Shown: positions 6,417 to 14,751 of the stretch, one piece after another
How the letters are laid out: every line of letters starts with the position of its first letter
How positions within the stretch are numbered: the stretch's first letter is position 1
Source: Fusobacteriaceae bacterium UBA2433
Lineage (GTDB): Bacteria > Fusobacteriota > Fusobacteriia > Fusobacteriales > Fusobacteriaceae
NCBI GenBank assembly: GCA_002342785.1
Contig: DDQV01000183.1
Coordinates: 6,720 to 22,140, forward strand
Reading direction: 5' to 3'
Length of the DNA stretch: 15,421 nt
Notes under the pieces: generated by a model
What the model was told of the DNA's origin: nothing
Seen by the model: the letters and a program-made list of their open reading frames with translations, nothing else
The model's database searches: none
Translations under genes and position numbers: made by a program

Positions 6417-8492
6417 TTATATTTCCACAGGGAAATATTTTTCTAATTTTAAGTTAACATATCTTCCTGTATCCTCTAATTTAAACTCAGCAGAATACAA
6501 TTTTTCATCCTTACCCTTTATCTTATTGATGAGGATATTTTCTCCTTTTATTAATTTTTTAGCTCTTGTTTTAGAGATCTTTACCTCTATAGATTTATAT
6601 TTTAAATTTTTCCAAATTGTAAAATTACAAGGTGGTGTATCTCTATAGCCAACACATGCAAATCCCTTACTATTCTCATAGATATTTTTTCCACATCTAG
6701 GACAGATAGCTATTATTTCTCTATCTGAATCGTTGTAAACTCTTGGGATCTCAATATTTTGATTTATAATTTTTTGTAGTTCCTCTGTAACTAGATCGAT
6801 GGTATCTTGGATAGTATTATTTCCCCTATATACTTTTTTTAAAAGTTTTGAAAATTCTACTGTTTTTGTTTTATATAGATCCACATTTAATTTATCTAAG
6901 GTGTCTACAACCTTTCTTCCTAAGGGTTCCAAAGAAAAGTTAGATTTATTTTGAGAGATATACTCATATTTTTTTGCATTTTCTATTATTCCTGTCCTTG
7001 TAGCTTCAGTTCCGATCTCAATTCCTTTGAGTATAGCCTTATACTCATCTTCCTCTGTGTCATTATCTTTTCTAAATGGATTTTTTAGATGAGATGATAG
7101 CTCCCTTTCTGAAACCTTTCTAGGAGGATTAGTTTCCTTTGATATCTTTTTAAAGTCTACTTCAAATGTGTCTCCTATAATAAAGTTTGGTAATTTATTT
7201 TCAAAAGTTGCAGGTTCGTATTTTAAAAATCCTAACTGAACGATACTCTCTCCAGAAAGTTTAAATTTTTCATCTCCTACACCTATTGTTATTATAACTT
7301 TTGCTGTGATAGTATCCTCAACTAAAAAGTTTGAGATAAAACGATTTAAGATAGTTTCGTAGATTATTTTCTCTCTATTTTTTAGATTACTTTTTGGAAA
7401 TTTCATAGTTGGAATTATTGCACTATGACTCTCTACCTTATCGTCATCAAAGATTTTTTTAGAATCTTTAAATTTTACATTATGATCCTTTGAAAGAACT
7501 TTTAAAAGTTGTTTAACCTTTCCCTTTTCATTTACCGCTAGATATTCTGTATTTGTCCTAGGATATGTAACATATCCATTTTCATATAATTTTTGGATAA
7601 TTTCCAAGGAACTTTTGAAGTCTATCTTATTTTTTTTTGAAAGTTGAGACTGTAATTTTGATAATGAAAATAATTTACTTGGTTGTTTTTTTATATTTTT
7701 ATCCTCTTTAGATAATACTTTTCCTTGATTAGAGTTTAGTTCTTCACATTTTAGATCAGCTTTTTTCTCATTTTTCATGGGATATTTTGTATTTTTAGAG
7801 AGTTTAAATTTTATTTCATCTTTTTCACACTCACTCTCTAGTTGGATATATTTTTCTGGAACAAAGTTTTCTATTGCAATGTCTCGGTCATAGATAAATT
7901 TTAATACAGGTATTAGTACTCTACCAACTGGCATCAATTGACCGCTTTTTAGGGTGATATATCTAGTTAAGTTTATTCCAAAAAGCCAATCCATAACAGT
8001 TCTAGAATATCCCTCAAAAGCTAATTTTATATAGTCGCTATCAGGTTTTATATTTTTTACTTCCTCTATGATAGTTTCCTTTGTCTGCTCTGGAAGCCAA
8101 AGTCTATAGACATCTTTTTTTATTTTAGATTCCTTTATTATCCTGTCTATTATTATTTGTCCCTCTCTATCTGCATCGCCACAATTTATAATACCATCTA
8201 TATCCTCTCTTCCCATAAGGTTTTTTAGGATCTTAAATTGTTCTGCTACTCCCTTACTTTCCTTTAATTTAAATTTAAATTTTGGAGGAGTAAAGGGGAG
8301 TTTTACCTCCTTCCATTTCATTTTTTTATTAAAATAATCATCTACATCTGAGAGTTCAAATAGGTGTCCAAATGCCCAAGAGACAATATATTTTTCCCCT
8401 TCAATATATCCATTGCCCTTTTTTTTCAATCCTAAAGCATTGGCGACATTTCTTCCTAGACTAGGTTTTTCTGCTATAATTAATTTTTTCAT
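6417..8492 (-). CDS. topB: DNA topoisomerase III (type IA)
   Basis: Type IA topoisomerase that cuts one DNA strand, passes another and reseals, decatenating replication or recombination intermediates. The 691-residue protein starts with a Toprim domain (IIAEKPSLGRNVANALG; Glu8, and GDADREG with Asp106 and Asp108 for magnesium). The gate domain follows with the catalytic Tyr310 in GYVTYPRTNTEYL. EIGTEATRTGIIE lies further on, and a C-terminal four-cysteine zinc-ribbon-like segment CPRC...FAC...PPC sits around residues 595-625. Length and domain order fit TopB rather than TopA. One deviation: the usual SVGRVQTPTL reads PVGRVLIPVL (residues 188-197). The start has GAGGGG 5 nt upstream. It is transcribed divergently from the ftsE-like operon and looks monocistronic. 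Confidence 0.93.
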   Translation of the reverse strand: MKKLIIAEKPSLGRNVANALGLKKKGNGYIEGEKYIVSWAFGHLFELSDVDDYFNKKMKWKEVKLPFTPPKFKFKLKESKGVAEQFKILKNLMGREDIDGIINCGDADREGQIIIDRIIKESKIKKDVYRLWLPEQTKETIIEEVKNIKPDSDYIKLAFEGYSRTVMDWLFGINLTRYITLKSGQLMPVGRVLIPVLKFIYDRDIAIENFVPEKYIQLESECEKDEIKFKLSKNTKYPMKNEKKADLKCEELNSNQGKVLSKEDKNIKKQPSKLFSLSKLQSQLSKKNKIDFKSSLEIIQKLYENGYVTYPRTNTEYLAVNEKGKVKQLLKVLSKDHNVKFKDSKKIFDDDKVESHSAIIPTMKFPKSNLKNREKIIYETILNRFISNFLVEDTITAKVIITIGVGDEKFKLSGESIVQLGFLKYEPATFENKLPNFIIGDTFEVDFKKISKETNPPRKVSERELSSHLKNPFRKDNDTEEDEYKAILKGIEIGTEATRTGIIENAKKYEYISQNKSNFSLEPLGRKVVDTLDKLNVDLYKTKTVEFSKLLKKVYRGNNTIQDTIDLVTEELQKIINQNIEIPRVYNDSDREIIAICPRCGKNIYENSKGFACVGYRDTPPCNFTIWKNLKYKSIEVKISKTRAKKLIKGENILINKIKGKDEKLYSAEFKLEDTGRYVNLKLEKYFPVEI

Positions 8493-8709
8493 TACTACCC
8501 CTCTTATTTAACTTGCTGTTTTATAACTTTAATTTTTTATGACAAACTTTTTTTAACCTCCCTTTTAATTCTAAAGGATTGTAGGATTTAAATCAAGGAA
8601 AAAAGAAAATTGACCTTAACCTTCTAATATTGATATAATTTAAGATAAATAGATAGATATTTTCCATCTATAAATTTTTAAAATCAACTCTTGTTTCAGA
8701 GGAGAATTC
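8493..8709. other. Divergent intergenic region between topB and the ftsE-like operon
   Basis: The region holds the plus-strand operon promoter (8610-8639) and the topB ribosome site. For topB, TTGTCA (8545-8540, minus) and TATAAA (8525-8520) are only 14 bp apart, too short for a confident promoter. A perfect palindrome GATTTAAATC (8585-8594) and an inverted repeat CCTTT/AAAGG nearby could be binding sites but are short. The plus leader has a weak ATAGAT/ATCTAT repeat (8649-8671). Confidence 0.5.
8610..8639 (+). promoter_or_regulatory. Promoter of the ftsE-like operon
   Basis: TTGACC (8610-8615, five of six) and a perfect TATAAT (8634-8639) are separated by 18 bp. Transcription should begin near 8646, giving a leader of about 67 nt that ends in a strong ribosome site AGAGGAG (8698-8704), 8 nt before the ATG. 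It is the only clear promoter seen for the seven-gene plus-strand operon. Confidence 0.78.
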
Positions 8710-8712
8710 AAT

Positions 8713-9363
8713 ATGTTAAAATTTAAAAATATAACTACTAAAGAAAAAAAACCTTATCTGAATAATTTAAATTTGGACATATCAAATGGAAAATTTGTTC
8801 TTTTAAATTATAGATCTAGACTTGAAAAAAATAAGATGATAGATTTAATTTGTCAATTAGATAAACCAAGATCTGGTAAGATAGTAATAGGAGATAAAAA
8901 TCTCGCTAAGTTTAGTTGTCGTTCAAAGATAATACATAAAAGAATAGGGATTTGTTTTGAAGATCTAAAACTTATAGAGAGTAAAAATGTTTTTGAAAAT
9001 ATTATCTTTCCATTACAGATCCATACAAAACTATCTTTTAAAAAGATCGTTGAAAAAGGTGAGGAACAACTAAAAATGTTTGGTCTTTCAGAGAAAAAAA
9101 ATAGTTTTTTAACAACTCTAAGTTTAGAGGAAAAACAAAGACTTAACATTGCTAGATCTTTAGTATTAGATCCAGAATTAATTGTATTAGATAATCCTCA
9201 ACTTAATTTAAAAGTTGAGATGACAAAGAGTCTCATGAAGTATCTACAAGATCTAAATAGTAAGGGTAAAACTATAGTGATCTTTACCAATGATAAAACC
9301 ACTGAAAATATGATAAATTGTGATAAATATATGTTAGACAAGGGAGCAATATTAGATGTTTAA
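8713..9363 (+). CDS. ftsE: FtsE-like ABC protein with degenerate ATPase motifs
   Basis: Position, length (216 residues) and overlap with ftsX identify it as FtsE, the cytoplasmic ATPase partner of FtsX in the division-linked complex that controls peptidoglycan hydrolases. The ABC fold is still readable, but the ATP motifs are not. The P-loop (33-41) reads YRSRLEKNK where GxSGxGKST is expected, keeping only Lys39 and Ser35. The Q-loop Gln is Glu83; signature LSGGE is LSLEE (136-140); the Walker B catalytic Glu is Asn161 (LDNP); the D-loop Asp is Lys167; the switch His is Asn193. Asp160 and ARSL remain. ATP hydrolysis is therefore unlikely. The frame is intact and codon use resembles its neighbours, so it looks like a maintained pseudo-ATPase, not a decaying gene. 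The last 8 nt overlap ftsX. Confidence 0.85.
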   Translation: MLKFKNITTKEKKPYLNNLNLDISNGKFVLLNYRSRLEKNKMIDLICQLDKPRSGKIVIGDKNLAKFSCRSKIIHKRIGICFEDLKLIESKNVFENIIFPLQIHTKLSFKKIVEKGEEQLKMFGLSEKKNSFLTTLSLEEKQRLNIARSLVLDPELIVLDNPQLNLKVEMTKSLMKYLQDLNSKGKTIVIFTNDKTTENMINCDKYMLDKGAILDV

Positions 9364-10207
9364 AAAAATAAAAGAGATGAATAATGAGATAAATCAATTG
9401 ATCCAAAAAAATATGACTTACTATACCTTAAGCTTTACAACTTTGATATTTGCATTTTTATTTTTTAATATAAGTGTCATATCTATCTATAATATCTATC
9501 AGAGTAATAAAACTTTAAGTAAAAGTTATACTCTTAGTGTATATATGAATAATAATGTCTCTCAAAATAGTATTGAAAAAATCGAAAAAGATATTTTAGA
9601 ACTTGATGGTATTGAAAAGATTAGTTATATAAATAAGGAGATAGCATTTAAAAAATTAGCTGTACAATTAGGACTGAGTAATAGTGGGATAAGTAACCCT
9701 CTTTTAAATTCTTTTGTAGTAAGGACTGCAGGAGAGGAAAAAATGAATGATGCAAAAATAATTATAGATGAGATCGATGGTGTAAAAGAGGTTGTAATCA
9801 ATAAAAAAAATATAGATACATTAAATGAAAAGATAAAAAGAAATAATAAACTTATGATTGGATTACTTCTTATTACCTTATTACCTATAAAGATCATGAT
9901 ATTTAATATAATGCATAGTAGTGTGGTTAGTCAAAATCATGATATAGAAGCTAAATTATATCTAGGGATGGAAAAAAGAGAGATATTAAGACCATATTAT
10001 TTTATAAATAATATAAAATTTATCTCGGCAAATATTATTGGAAGTTTGATTTTTTTAAATCTTTATGAGTTTATCCGAAATGAAGTAGTTGAATTAAATC
10101 ATCTAGTTTCTACTATTCAAGTTGGAATTGTAATTGGAATTCTTGTTATCTTAGTTAACTTTATCTTTCCAATCCTATCTTTTAATTTGATAAAGGTAAA
10201 GAGGTAG
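9356..10207 (+). CDS. ftsX: Cell division protein FtsX
   Basis: Integral membrane partner of FtsE that transmits a signal to a periplasmic hydrolase activator. The 283-residue protein has the FtsX topology: cytoplasmic N-terminus, a first membrane segment (about 23-48), a periplasmic domain (49-163), then three more segments (about 165-186, 221-241, 254-278). The periplasmic domain carries the family-typical NPLLNSFVVR (114-123), close to the usual NPLPxSFxV. The cytoplasmic loop between segments 2 and 3 includes SQNHDIEAKLYLGMEKREI, like the FtsX region that contacts FtsE. It starts inside the ftsE-like gene (8-nt overlap), so the two are translationally coupled. Unlike its partner it shows no obvious decay. 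Confidence 0.92.
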   Translation: MFKKIKEMNNEINQLIQKNMTYYTLSFTTLIFAFLFFNISVISIYNIYQSNKTLSKSYTLSVYMNNNVSQNSIEKIEKDILELDGIEKISYINKEIAFKKLAVQLGLSNSGISNPLLNSFVVRTAGEEKMNDAKIIIDEIDGVKEVVINKKNIDTLNEKIKRNNKLMIGLLLITLLPIKIMIFNIMHSSVVSQNHDIEAKLYLGMEKREILRPYYFINNIKFISANIIGSLIFLNLYEFIRNEVVELNHLVSTIQVGIVIGILVILVNFIFPILSFNLIKVKR

Positions 10208-10211
10208 GTCT

Positions 10212-11330
10212 ATGAAAAAAATAATATTTTTCCTAATCCTTGTAGTTATTAATGTAAATGTATTTTCTAACAGTTTAGATGATAAAAAAAGTCAGATCGA
10301 TAAGATTGAAAGTGAGATCAAAAGAAATGGTGAAGAGATTAAAAAAAATGCTCAAAAAATTAAAAATATAGATAGAGAAACTGAAACGTTAAAGGAACAA
10401 ATAATTCGTGTAGAAAAAGAATTAAAAATTATTGAGAGTGAGAAGGAACTTTTAAAAAAAAAGATCGATGTAGTTAATAGAAAGATCGATTATGGTCAAA
10501 GAAATTTAAAATTTAGTTCTAAAGAGTTAACTAATATGGAAAATGAATATATAGCCATGCTTCAATCGTGGCAAAAAAAAGAGATAGTCGATGAAACGGA
10601 TACTCATAATTTTAAAGAGATCCTAAAAGCTAATCAAGAGAGGCAAGAGGAGATAAAGGGTGTTCAAAATAATATAAAAAAAGTTAAGGAAAATATTGAA
10701 ATAGAGCAAAGAAATTTAAAAAAATTAGAATCTCAATTAGCTTACAAAGAGCGTCAACAAGAGAGTAAAAAAAGACAACATAAGAACTTAATTATTAAGT
10801 ATAATAATGATAAGAAGGTAACAACAGCTAAAACAAATAAAGCTAAAAGTACAATAACTAGTCTTCAGAAACAAAAAATTGCTATTGAAAAAGAGATTGA
10901 TAATATAATTAAAACTAGAACTAAACAATTAGGAAATGTAAATTATTCAACTATTGCTAAAAATTTGGGAAGTTTTAAAAAACCTATTACAGGAAAAATT
11001 GTAGTTGGATTTAATCAGGCTAAGGTAGGAGGAGTTCGTAGTTCTGGTCAAGAGATCCAAGGAACTTTAGGAGACCGAGTTGTTGCTGCAAATAGTGGTA
11101 AGATTATCTATTCAGGAAAATTTATGAATATGGGAAAAGTTGTAATGATAGACCATGGATATAACTTGATTACTATCTATGGAAATTTAATCTCTAGTTA
11201 TGTAAAATTAGGGCAAACAATAAAAAAAGGAAGTGAAATTGGAATTTTGGGACTTAACCTAGATGGGAAATCATATCTTTATTATGAGACAAGATTTAAT
11301 CTGAAATCTTCAAATCCAAATAATTTCTAA
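10212..11330 (+). CDS. envC: EnvC-like murein hydrolase activator (coiled coil plus degenerate LytM domain)
   Basis: Predicted periplasmic protein that links FtsX to peptidoglycan amidases. The 372-residue product has a Sec signal peptide (about 1-19), a long charged coiled coil (about 20-235) and a C-terminal LytM/M23 fold (about 250-372). The M23 zinc ligands are all replaced: the HxxxD pair is Ser277 and Glu281, the HxH motif is YLY (355-357), and the YxHL histidine is Asn325. It therefore cannot be a zinc peptidase and fits the EnvC type, which activates amidases without cutting itself. It begins 4 nt after ftsX, with a ribosome site formed over the ftsX stop (GAGGTAGG), so ftsE-ftsX-envC is one translational unit. 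No target amidase gene is in the window. Confidence 0.88.
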   Translation: MKKIIFFLILVVINVNVFSNSLDDKKSQIDKIESEIKRNGEEIKKNAQKIKNIDRETETLKEQIIRVEKELKIIESEKELLKKKIDVVNRKIDYGQRNLKFSSKELTNMENEYIAMLQSWQKKEIVDETDTHNFKEILKANQERQEEIKGVQNNIKKVKENIEIEQRNLKKLESQLAYKERQQESKKRQHKNLIIKYNNDKKVTTAKTNKAKSTITSLQKQKIAIEKEIDNIIKTRTKQLGNVNYSTIAKNLGSFKKPITGKIVVGFNQAKVGGVRSSGQEIQGTLGDRVVAANSGKIIYSGKFMNMGKVVMIDHGYNLITIYGNLISSYVKLGQTIKKGSEIGILGLNLDGKSYLYYETRFNLKSSNPNNF

Positions 11331-11385
11331 AAAATATTTTAAATTTAATTATATATTTGATTATTGGCTATATAGGGGGATAAAG

Positions 11386-12180
11386 ATGGGAAAAAAAGTG
11401 TGTATCATATATAATACCTCTAAAAAAGATGCGATAAAATTTTATGAGGTGTCTAAAGAATTTTTTGAAAGTTGTGGTGTAGAAGTTTTGTCAGAGATAG
11501 AGGGGTCAAACTTTGTTGTTGTAATTGGTGGCGATGGGACTCTTTTACAAGCTAGCAAAGATATAGCTAGACAAAATAAATTTGCTATTGCTGTAAATAT
11601 GGGAAGTCTTGGATTTCTTACAGAGATAAGAAAGGATGAAGCTCTTCAAGTTTATAAAGATGTTTTAGATGGAGATTATGAATTAGAGGAAAGACATATG
11701 TTAGAGGTAGAAGTTAAAGGAGAGATCTATACTGGACTCAATGAATTAGTTATGACAAAGGGAGGAGTTCTTCAAAAATTAGTTAGAATAAAAGCTTCTG
11801 GAGAACATTATATTAATACCTATAGGGCAGATGGATTGATCGTTGCAACTCCTACAGGATCTACAGGATATTCCCTTTCAGCAGGGGGGCCTATTATTAG
11901 ATCTAATTTAGATGTTTTTTTAATTACTCCAATCGCTCCACATAACCTTAGTACTAGACCTATAATAATAGATGGGAAAGAGGAGATTACACTAAGATTA
12001 GATGAAACAGGAAACTCTGCTTATATAACTATCGATGGAGCTAATTCTATAGAAGTAACTGAAAATGATCTTATTAAGATAAGATATTCAAAAAAAAGAT
12101 TAAAGTTAGTTGTGCCAAAATCAAGAAATTATTATTCTATTTTAAGGGAAAAATTAAAGTGGGGAGATCTAATATGTTAA
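11386..12180 (+). CDS. nadK: NAD kinase
   Basis: Cytosolic enzyme that phosphorylates NAD to NADP, the only route to NADP in most bacteria. The 264-residue protein shows the family signature GGDGT (residues 48-52), NE in GLNELVMTKG (119-120), the glycine-rich loop ADGLIVATPTGSTGYSLSAG (148-167) and the conserved PIAPHNLSTRP (His186). Length matches short bacterial NadK proteins. The start is supported by AGGGGGA 5 nt upstream. A 55-nt gap separates it from envC, the first sizeable gap in the operon; I see no strong promoter or terminator in it. Its last codons contain the ribosome site for recN and its end overlaps recN by 7 nt. Confidence 0.96.
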   Translation: MGKKVCIIYNTSKKDAIKFYEVSKEFFESCGVEVLSEIEGSNFVVVIGGDGTLLQASKDIARQNKFAIAVNMGSLGFLTEIRKDEALQVYKDVLDGDYELEERHMLEVEVKGEIYTGLNELVMTKGGVLQKLVRIKASGEHYINTYRADGLIVATPTGSTGYSLSAGGPIIRSNLDVFLITPIAPHNLSTRPIIIDGKEEITLRLDETGNSAYITIDGANSIEVTENDLIKIRYSKKRLKLVVPKSRNYYSILREKLKWGDLIC

Positions 12181-13832
12181 GGGAACTTCGAATTGAAAAT
12201 TTAGCAATTATAGATAAATTGGAATTAGAATTTCAAGATAAATTAATAGCTCTTACAGGGGAAACAGGAGCTGGGAAATCTATTATCCTTGCAGGGATCA
12301 ACCTTCTTATTGGGGAAAAAACTAATATGGAGATGCTCAGAGATGGAGCGGATTATCTTTTAGCTGAAGGTGTTTTTGATGCTGATGAAAATCAAGTTAA
12401 AGAATTAACTGAAATGGGTATAGATGTAGAAAATAATGAGATAATTGTCCAGAGAAGGATGGAGTCTAATGGACGGGGAAAGGCTTTTGTAAATGGAAGA
12501 AGAGTTCCTATGAGTAATCTAAAGGAGATCATGGGAACCTTGGTAGATATTGTAGGCCAACACTCCCATCAAATGTTACTTCATAAGGTAAATCATATAA
12601 AATTAATCGATAGATTTTTAAATAAAGATGAAAATCTTATCAAGGAAAAAATTGTAAATATTGTTTCTAACTACGAGGAGATCCAAAGACTTTTAGTTCA
12701 ACTTTCAGAGACAAGAAATAGTATAAAGGAAAAAAAAGATCTCTATGAATATCAGCTAACTGAGATAGAAGAGGTAAACTTATCTGAAAATGAAGATGAA
12801 GAATTAGAAGAGGAATATAAGATCCTTTTTAATGCTGGTAAAATTACAGAAAAATTAAAAAATTCATATTATAGTATCAGTGATGGAGAGATAAATGTTA
12901 CTTCACTACTTCATAGTGTAAAAAAAAATATGGAGTACCTCTCTCAGTATGGTAAAGATTATGAAACTATTTTTGAAAAGATAGAAAAGATCTACTATGA
13001 AGTTGAAGAACTTACATATAGTATAGAAAATATTCAAGATAATATAGATGTAGATGAGTACAGACTCAATGCTGTAGTAGATAGATTAGATAAGATAAAT
13101 AGTCTTAAGAAAAAATATGGAGATGATATTTCAGAAATTTTAAAATATAGGGAAAAGATAAGAAAAGAATTAGATCTTTTAGATGAAAGTGATTTTGAAG
13201 AAAAAAAATATAAAAAAAATATGGAAGAACTTCTGAAAAAATATAGGGAAGAAGCGACTAAACTATCTGCTATTCGTAAGGCAAAGGCTAAGATGATAGA
13301 GGAAAAATTAGTTTCTGAATTGATCTATCTAAATATGAAAGATGCAAGATTTGAGGTAGACTTTAAAATAGATGAAAAAATTTCTAGAACAGGGATGGAT
13401 ATAGTAGAATTTATGATAGCTCCCAACTTAGGTCAAGATATGAAACCTCTAGCTAAAGTAGTTTCTGGTGGTGAGATGAGTAGGATCATGTTAGCATTAA
13501 AGGTTATATTTTCAACTGTAGATAATGTGCCTATACTTGTTTTTGATGAGATCGATACTGGAGTAGGAGGAGAGACTGTTAAAAAAATAGCTGATAAGTT
13601 ATATGATATTGGTGAAAATGCTCAGATAATATGTATAACCCATTCACCTGCAATAGCAGCTAAGGCTAGCCAACAATTTTATATTGAGAAAAAAAATATA
13701 GATGGAAAGACAATAGCCACAGTAAAAAATCTAAATCCAGATGAGAGAGTAGATGAGATAGCACGAATGTTAGCAGGAAATAATGTCAGTGAAAGTGTAA
13801 GAAATTATGCAAAAGATCTGCTAAAGGGGTGA
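12174..13832 (+). CDS. recN: DNA repair protein RecN
   Basis: SMC-like ATPase that acts in double-strand break repair and holds chromosome copies together. The 552-residue protein has an N-terminal Walker A GETGAGKS (29-36), a long coiled-coil arm region in the middle, and a C-terminal half with signature VVSGGEMSR, Walker B VFDEIDTGVGG and switch His in CITHSPAIAA. All motifs are intact. I start it at the ATG at 12174 (MLRELRIENLAIIDKLEL matches the usual RecN beginning), with GGGGAG 7 nt upstream inside nadK. A GTG at 12159 would add five residues and is less likely. It overlaps nadK by 7 nt. Confidence 0.95.
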   Translation: MLRELRIENLAIIDKLELEFQDKLIALTGETGAGKSIILAGINLLIGEKTNMEMLRDGADYLLAEGVFDADENQVKELTEMGIDVENNEIIVQRRMESNGRGKAFVNGRRVPMSNLKEIMGTLVDIVGQHSHQMLLHKVNHIKLIDRFLNKDENLIKEKIVNIVSNYEEIQRLLVQLSETRNSIKEKKDLYEYQLTEIEEVNLSENEDEELEEEYKILFNAGKITEKLKNSYYSISDGEINVTSLLHSVKKNMEYLSQYGKDYETIFEKIEKIYYEVEELTYSIENIQDNIDVDEYRLNAVVDRLDKINSLKKKYGDDISEILKYREKIRKELDLLDESDFEEKKYKKNMEELLKKYREEATKLSAIRKAKAKMIEEKLVSELIYLNMKDARFEVDFKIDEKISRTGMDIVEFMIAPNLGQDMKPLAKVVSGGEMSRIMLALKVIFSTVDNVPILVFDEIDTGVGGETVKKIADKLYDIGENAQIICITHSPAIAAKASQQFYIEKKNIDGKTIATVKNLNPDERVDEIARMLAGNNVSESVRNYAKDLLKG

Positions 13833-13836
13833 GAAG

Positions 13837-14694
13837 ATGCTCAGTAAGATACCAGGATTCAAAGATTTTGAAAAATATATGAAAGATAGAAACTTTAGCT
13901 ATAATAGTTGTGAAGCTTATAAAAAAGATATTGATGATTTTTTTATCTTTATTAGGTATAAACCTTTAAATGAAATATCAGAAGAGGATATATTAAACTT
14001 TGTAAAAGATCTAAAAAAAGTTTATTCAAACAATAGTATTAACAGAAAAATAATATCTATTCGAGGATATTTAAAATATTTCTATAAAAATGGTATAATA
14101 GATATTCTACCTACAGAAAAGATAAAAAATCTATCTCCAGAGAAAAGAACTTTAGAGGTATTAAGTTTTGATGAGATAAATAGACTCAGAGAAGTTATGG
14201 ATGATTCTCCAAAGGAATATAGAGATAAGATCATCTTAGATATTCTCTATGAGACTGGGATATTAATCTCAGAAGTTTTAGATCTAAGGTGTGAAGATAT
14301 AATCTCAGATGATTATAAGGTTATAACTCAAATAAAGGGAACAAAGATAAATAAAGTTCCATTAGATGATCTTTTGAGTGAACGATTAAAAATATTTATA
14401 GAGGAAAAAAGAGAAAAACTTAGAAATAAAAATACAAAAATATTTTCTAGTATCTCTAGGCAAAACTATAGAGCTAGACTTATAATATATGGAAAAAGAG
14501 CCAACTTAGATAGGGATATATATACCCATATGATTAGAAATTCTGTTTTAAAAAATATTTTAGATAAAGAGGGAGCTCATATTGTAAAAGATAGGATGGG
14601 ATATTCTACAATTAAAAATACAAGTCTCTACGAGAGTAGAAATACTAAGCAGATTAAAAAAATATATATGGAAATAGGAATAGGTGACAAGTAG
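13837..14694 (+). CDS. Tyrosine recombinase/integrase-family protein with altered catalytic residues
   Basis: XerC/XerD-like in length (285 residues) and layout: an N-terminal SAM-like core-binding domain (about 5-88) and a C-terminal catalytic domain (about 105-280). The catalytic set is incomplete. The first Arg, expected in TGLRxSE, is Leu143 in TGILISE. Lys167 (IKGTK), His231 and Arg234 (THMIRNS) and the nucleophile Tyr265 are kept. The later His/Trp, usually in LGH, is Tyr256 (MGYSTI). Loss of the first Arg makes normal strand cleavage doubtful, so it may be a DNA-binding relative of Xer or a variant enzyme. I give no xerD symbol for this reason. It starts 4 nt after recN, with a ribosome site AGGGGTGAG over the recN stop. 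No mobile-element features flank it. Confidence 0.82.
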   Translation: MLSKIPGFKDFEKYMKDRNFSYNSCEAYKKDIDDFFIFIRYKPLNEISEEDILNFVKDLKKVYSNNSINRKIISIRGYLKYFYKNGIIDILPTEKIKNLSPEKRTLEVLSFDEINRLREVMDDSPKEYRDKIILDILYETGILISEVLDLRCEDIISDDYKVITQIKGTKINKVPLDDLLSERLKIFIEEKREKLRNKNTKIFSSISRQNYRARLIIYGKRANLDRDIYTHMIRNSVLKNILDKEGAHIVKDRMGYSTIKNTSLYESRNTKQIKKIYMEIGIGDK

Positions 14695-14751
14695 GGAAGA
14701 TAAATAATTTTCTCTCTACCTAATTAATAATAGAAGAAAAAAGGAGATTTA

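Noticed and set aside
8520..8545. TTGTCA and TATAAA as a topB promoter
   Set aside because: The spacer is only 14 bp; without mapping data I do not call it.
8853..9149. Minus-strand frame inside the ftsE-like gene
   Set aside because: Shadow frame. I considered whether the degenerate ATPase motifs meant the real gene was on the other strand, but the forward frame aligns along its whole length with FtsE and has promoter, ribosome site and coupling to ftsX.
9625..9897. Minus-strand frame inside ftsX
   Set aside because: Antisense of the FtsX periplasmic domain; no start signals.
12159..12173. GTG start for RecN five codons upstream
   Set aside because: The ATG at 12174 has a well-spaced GGGGAG and gives the family-typical N-terminus; the GTG overlaps that ribosome site.
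13837..14694. Integrase as a sign of a prophage or integrative element
   Set aside because: It lies within a tight housekeeping operon with matching base composition, and there are no attachment repeats, tRNA gene or phage genes nearby.
14691..14719. Inverted repeat GTAGGGA/TCTCTAC between the recombinase gene and era as a terminator
   Set aside because: Short imperfect stem without a following T-run; unlikely to stop transcription.
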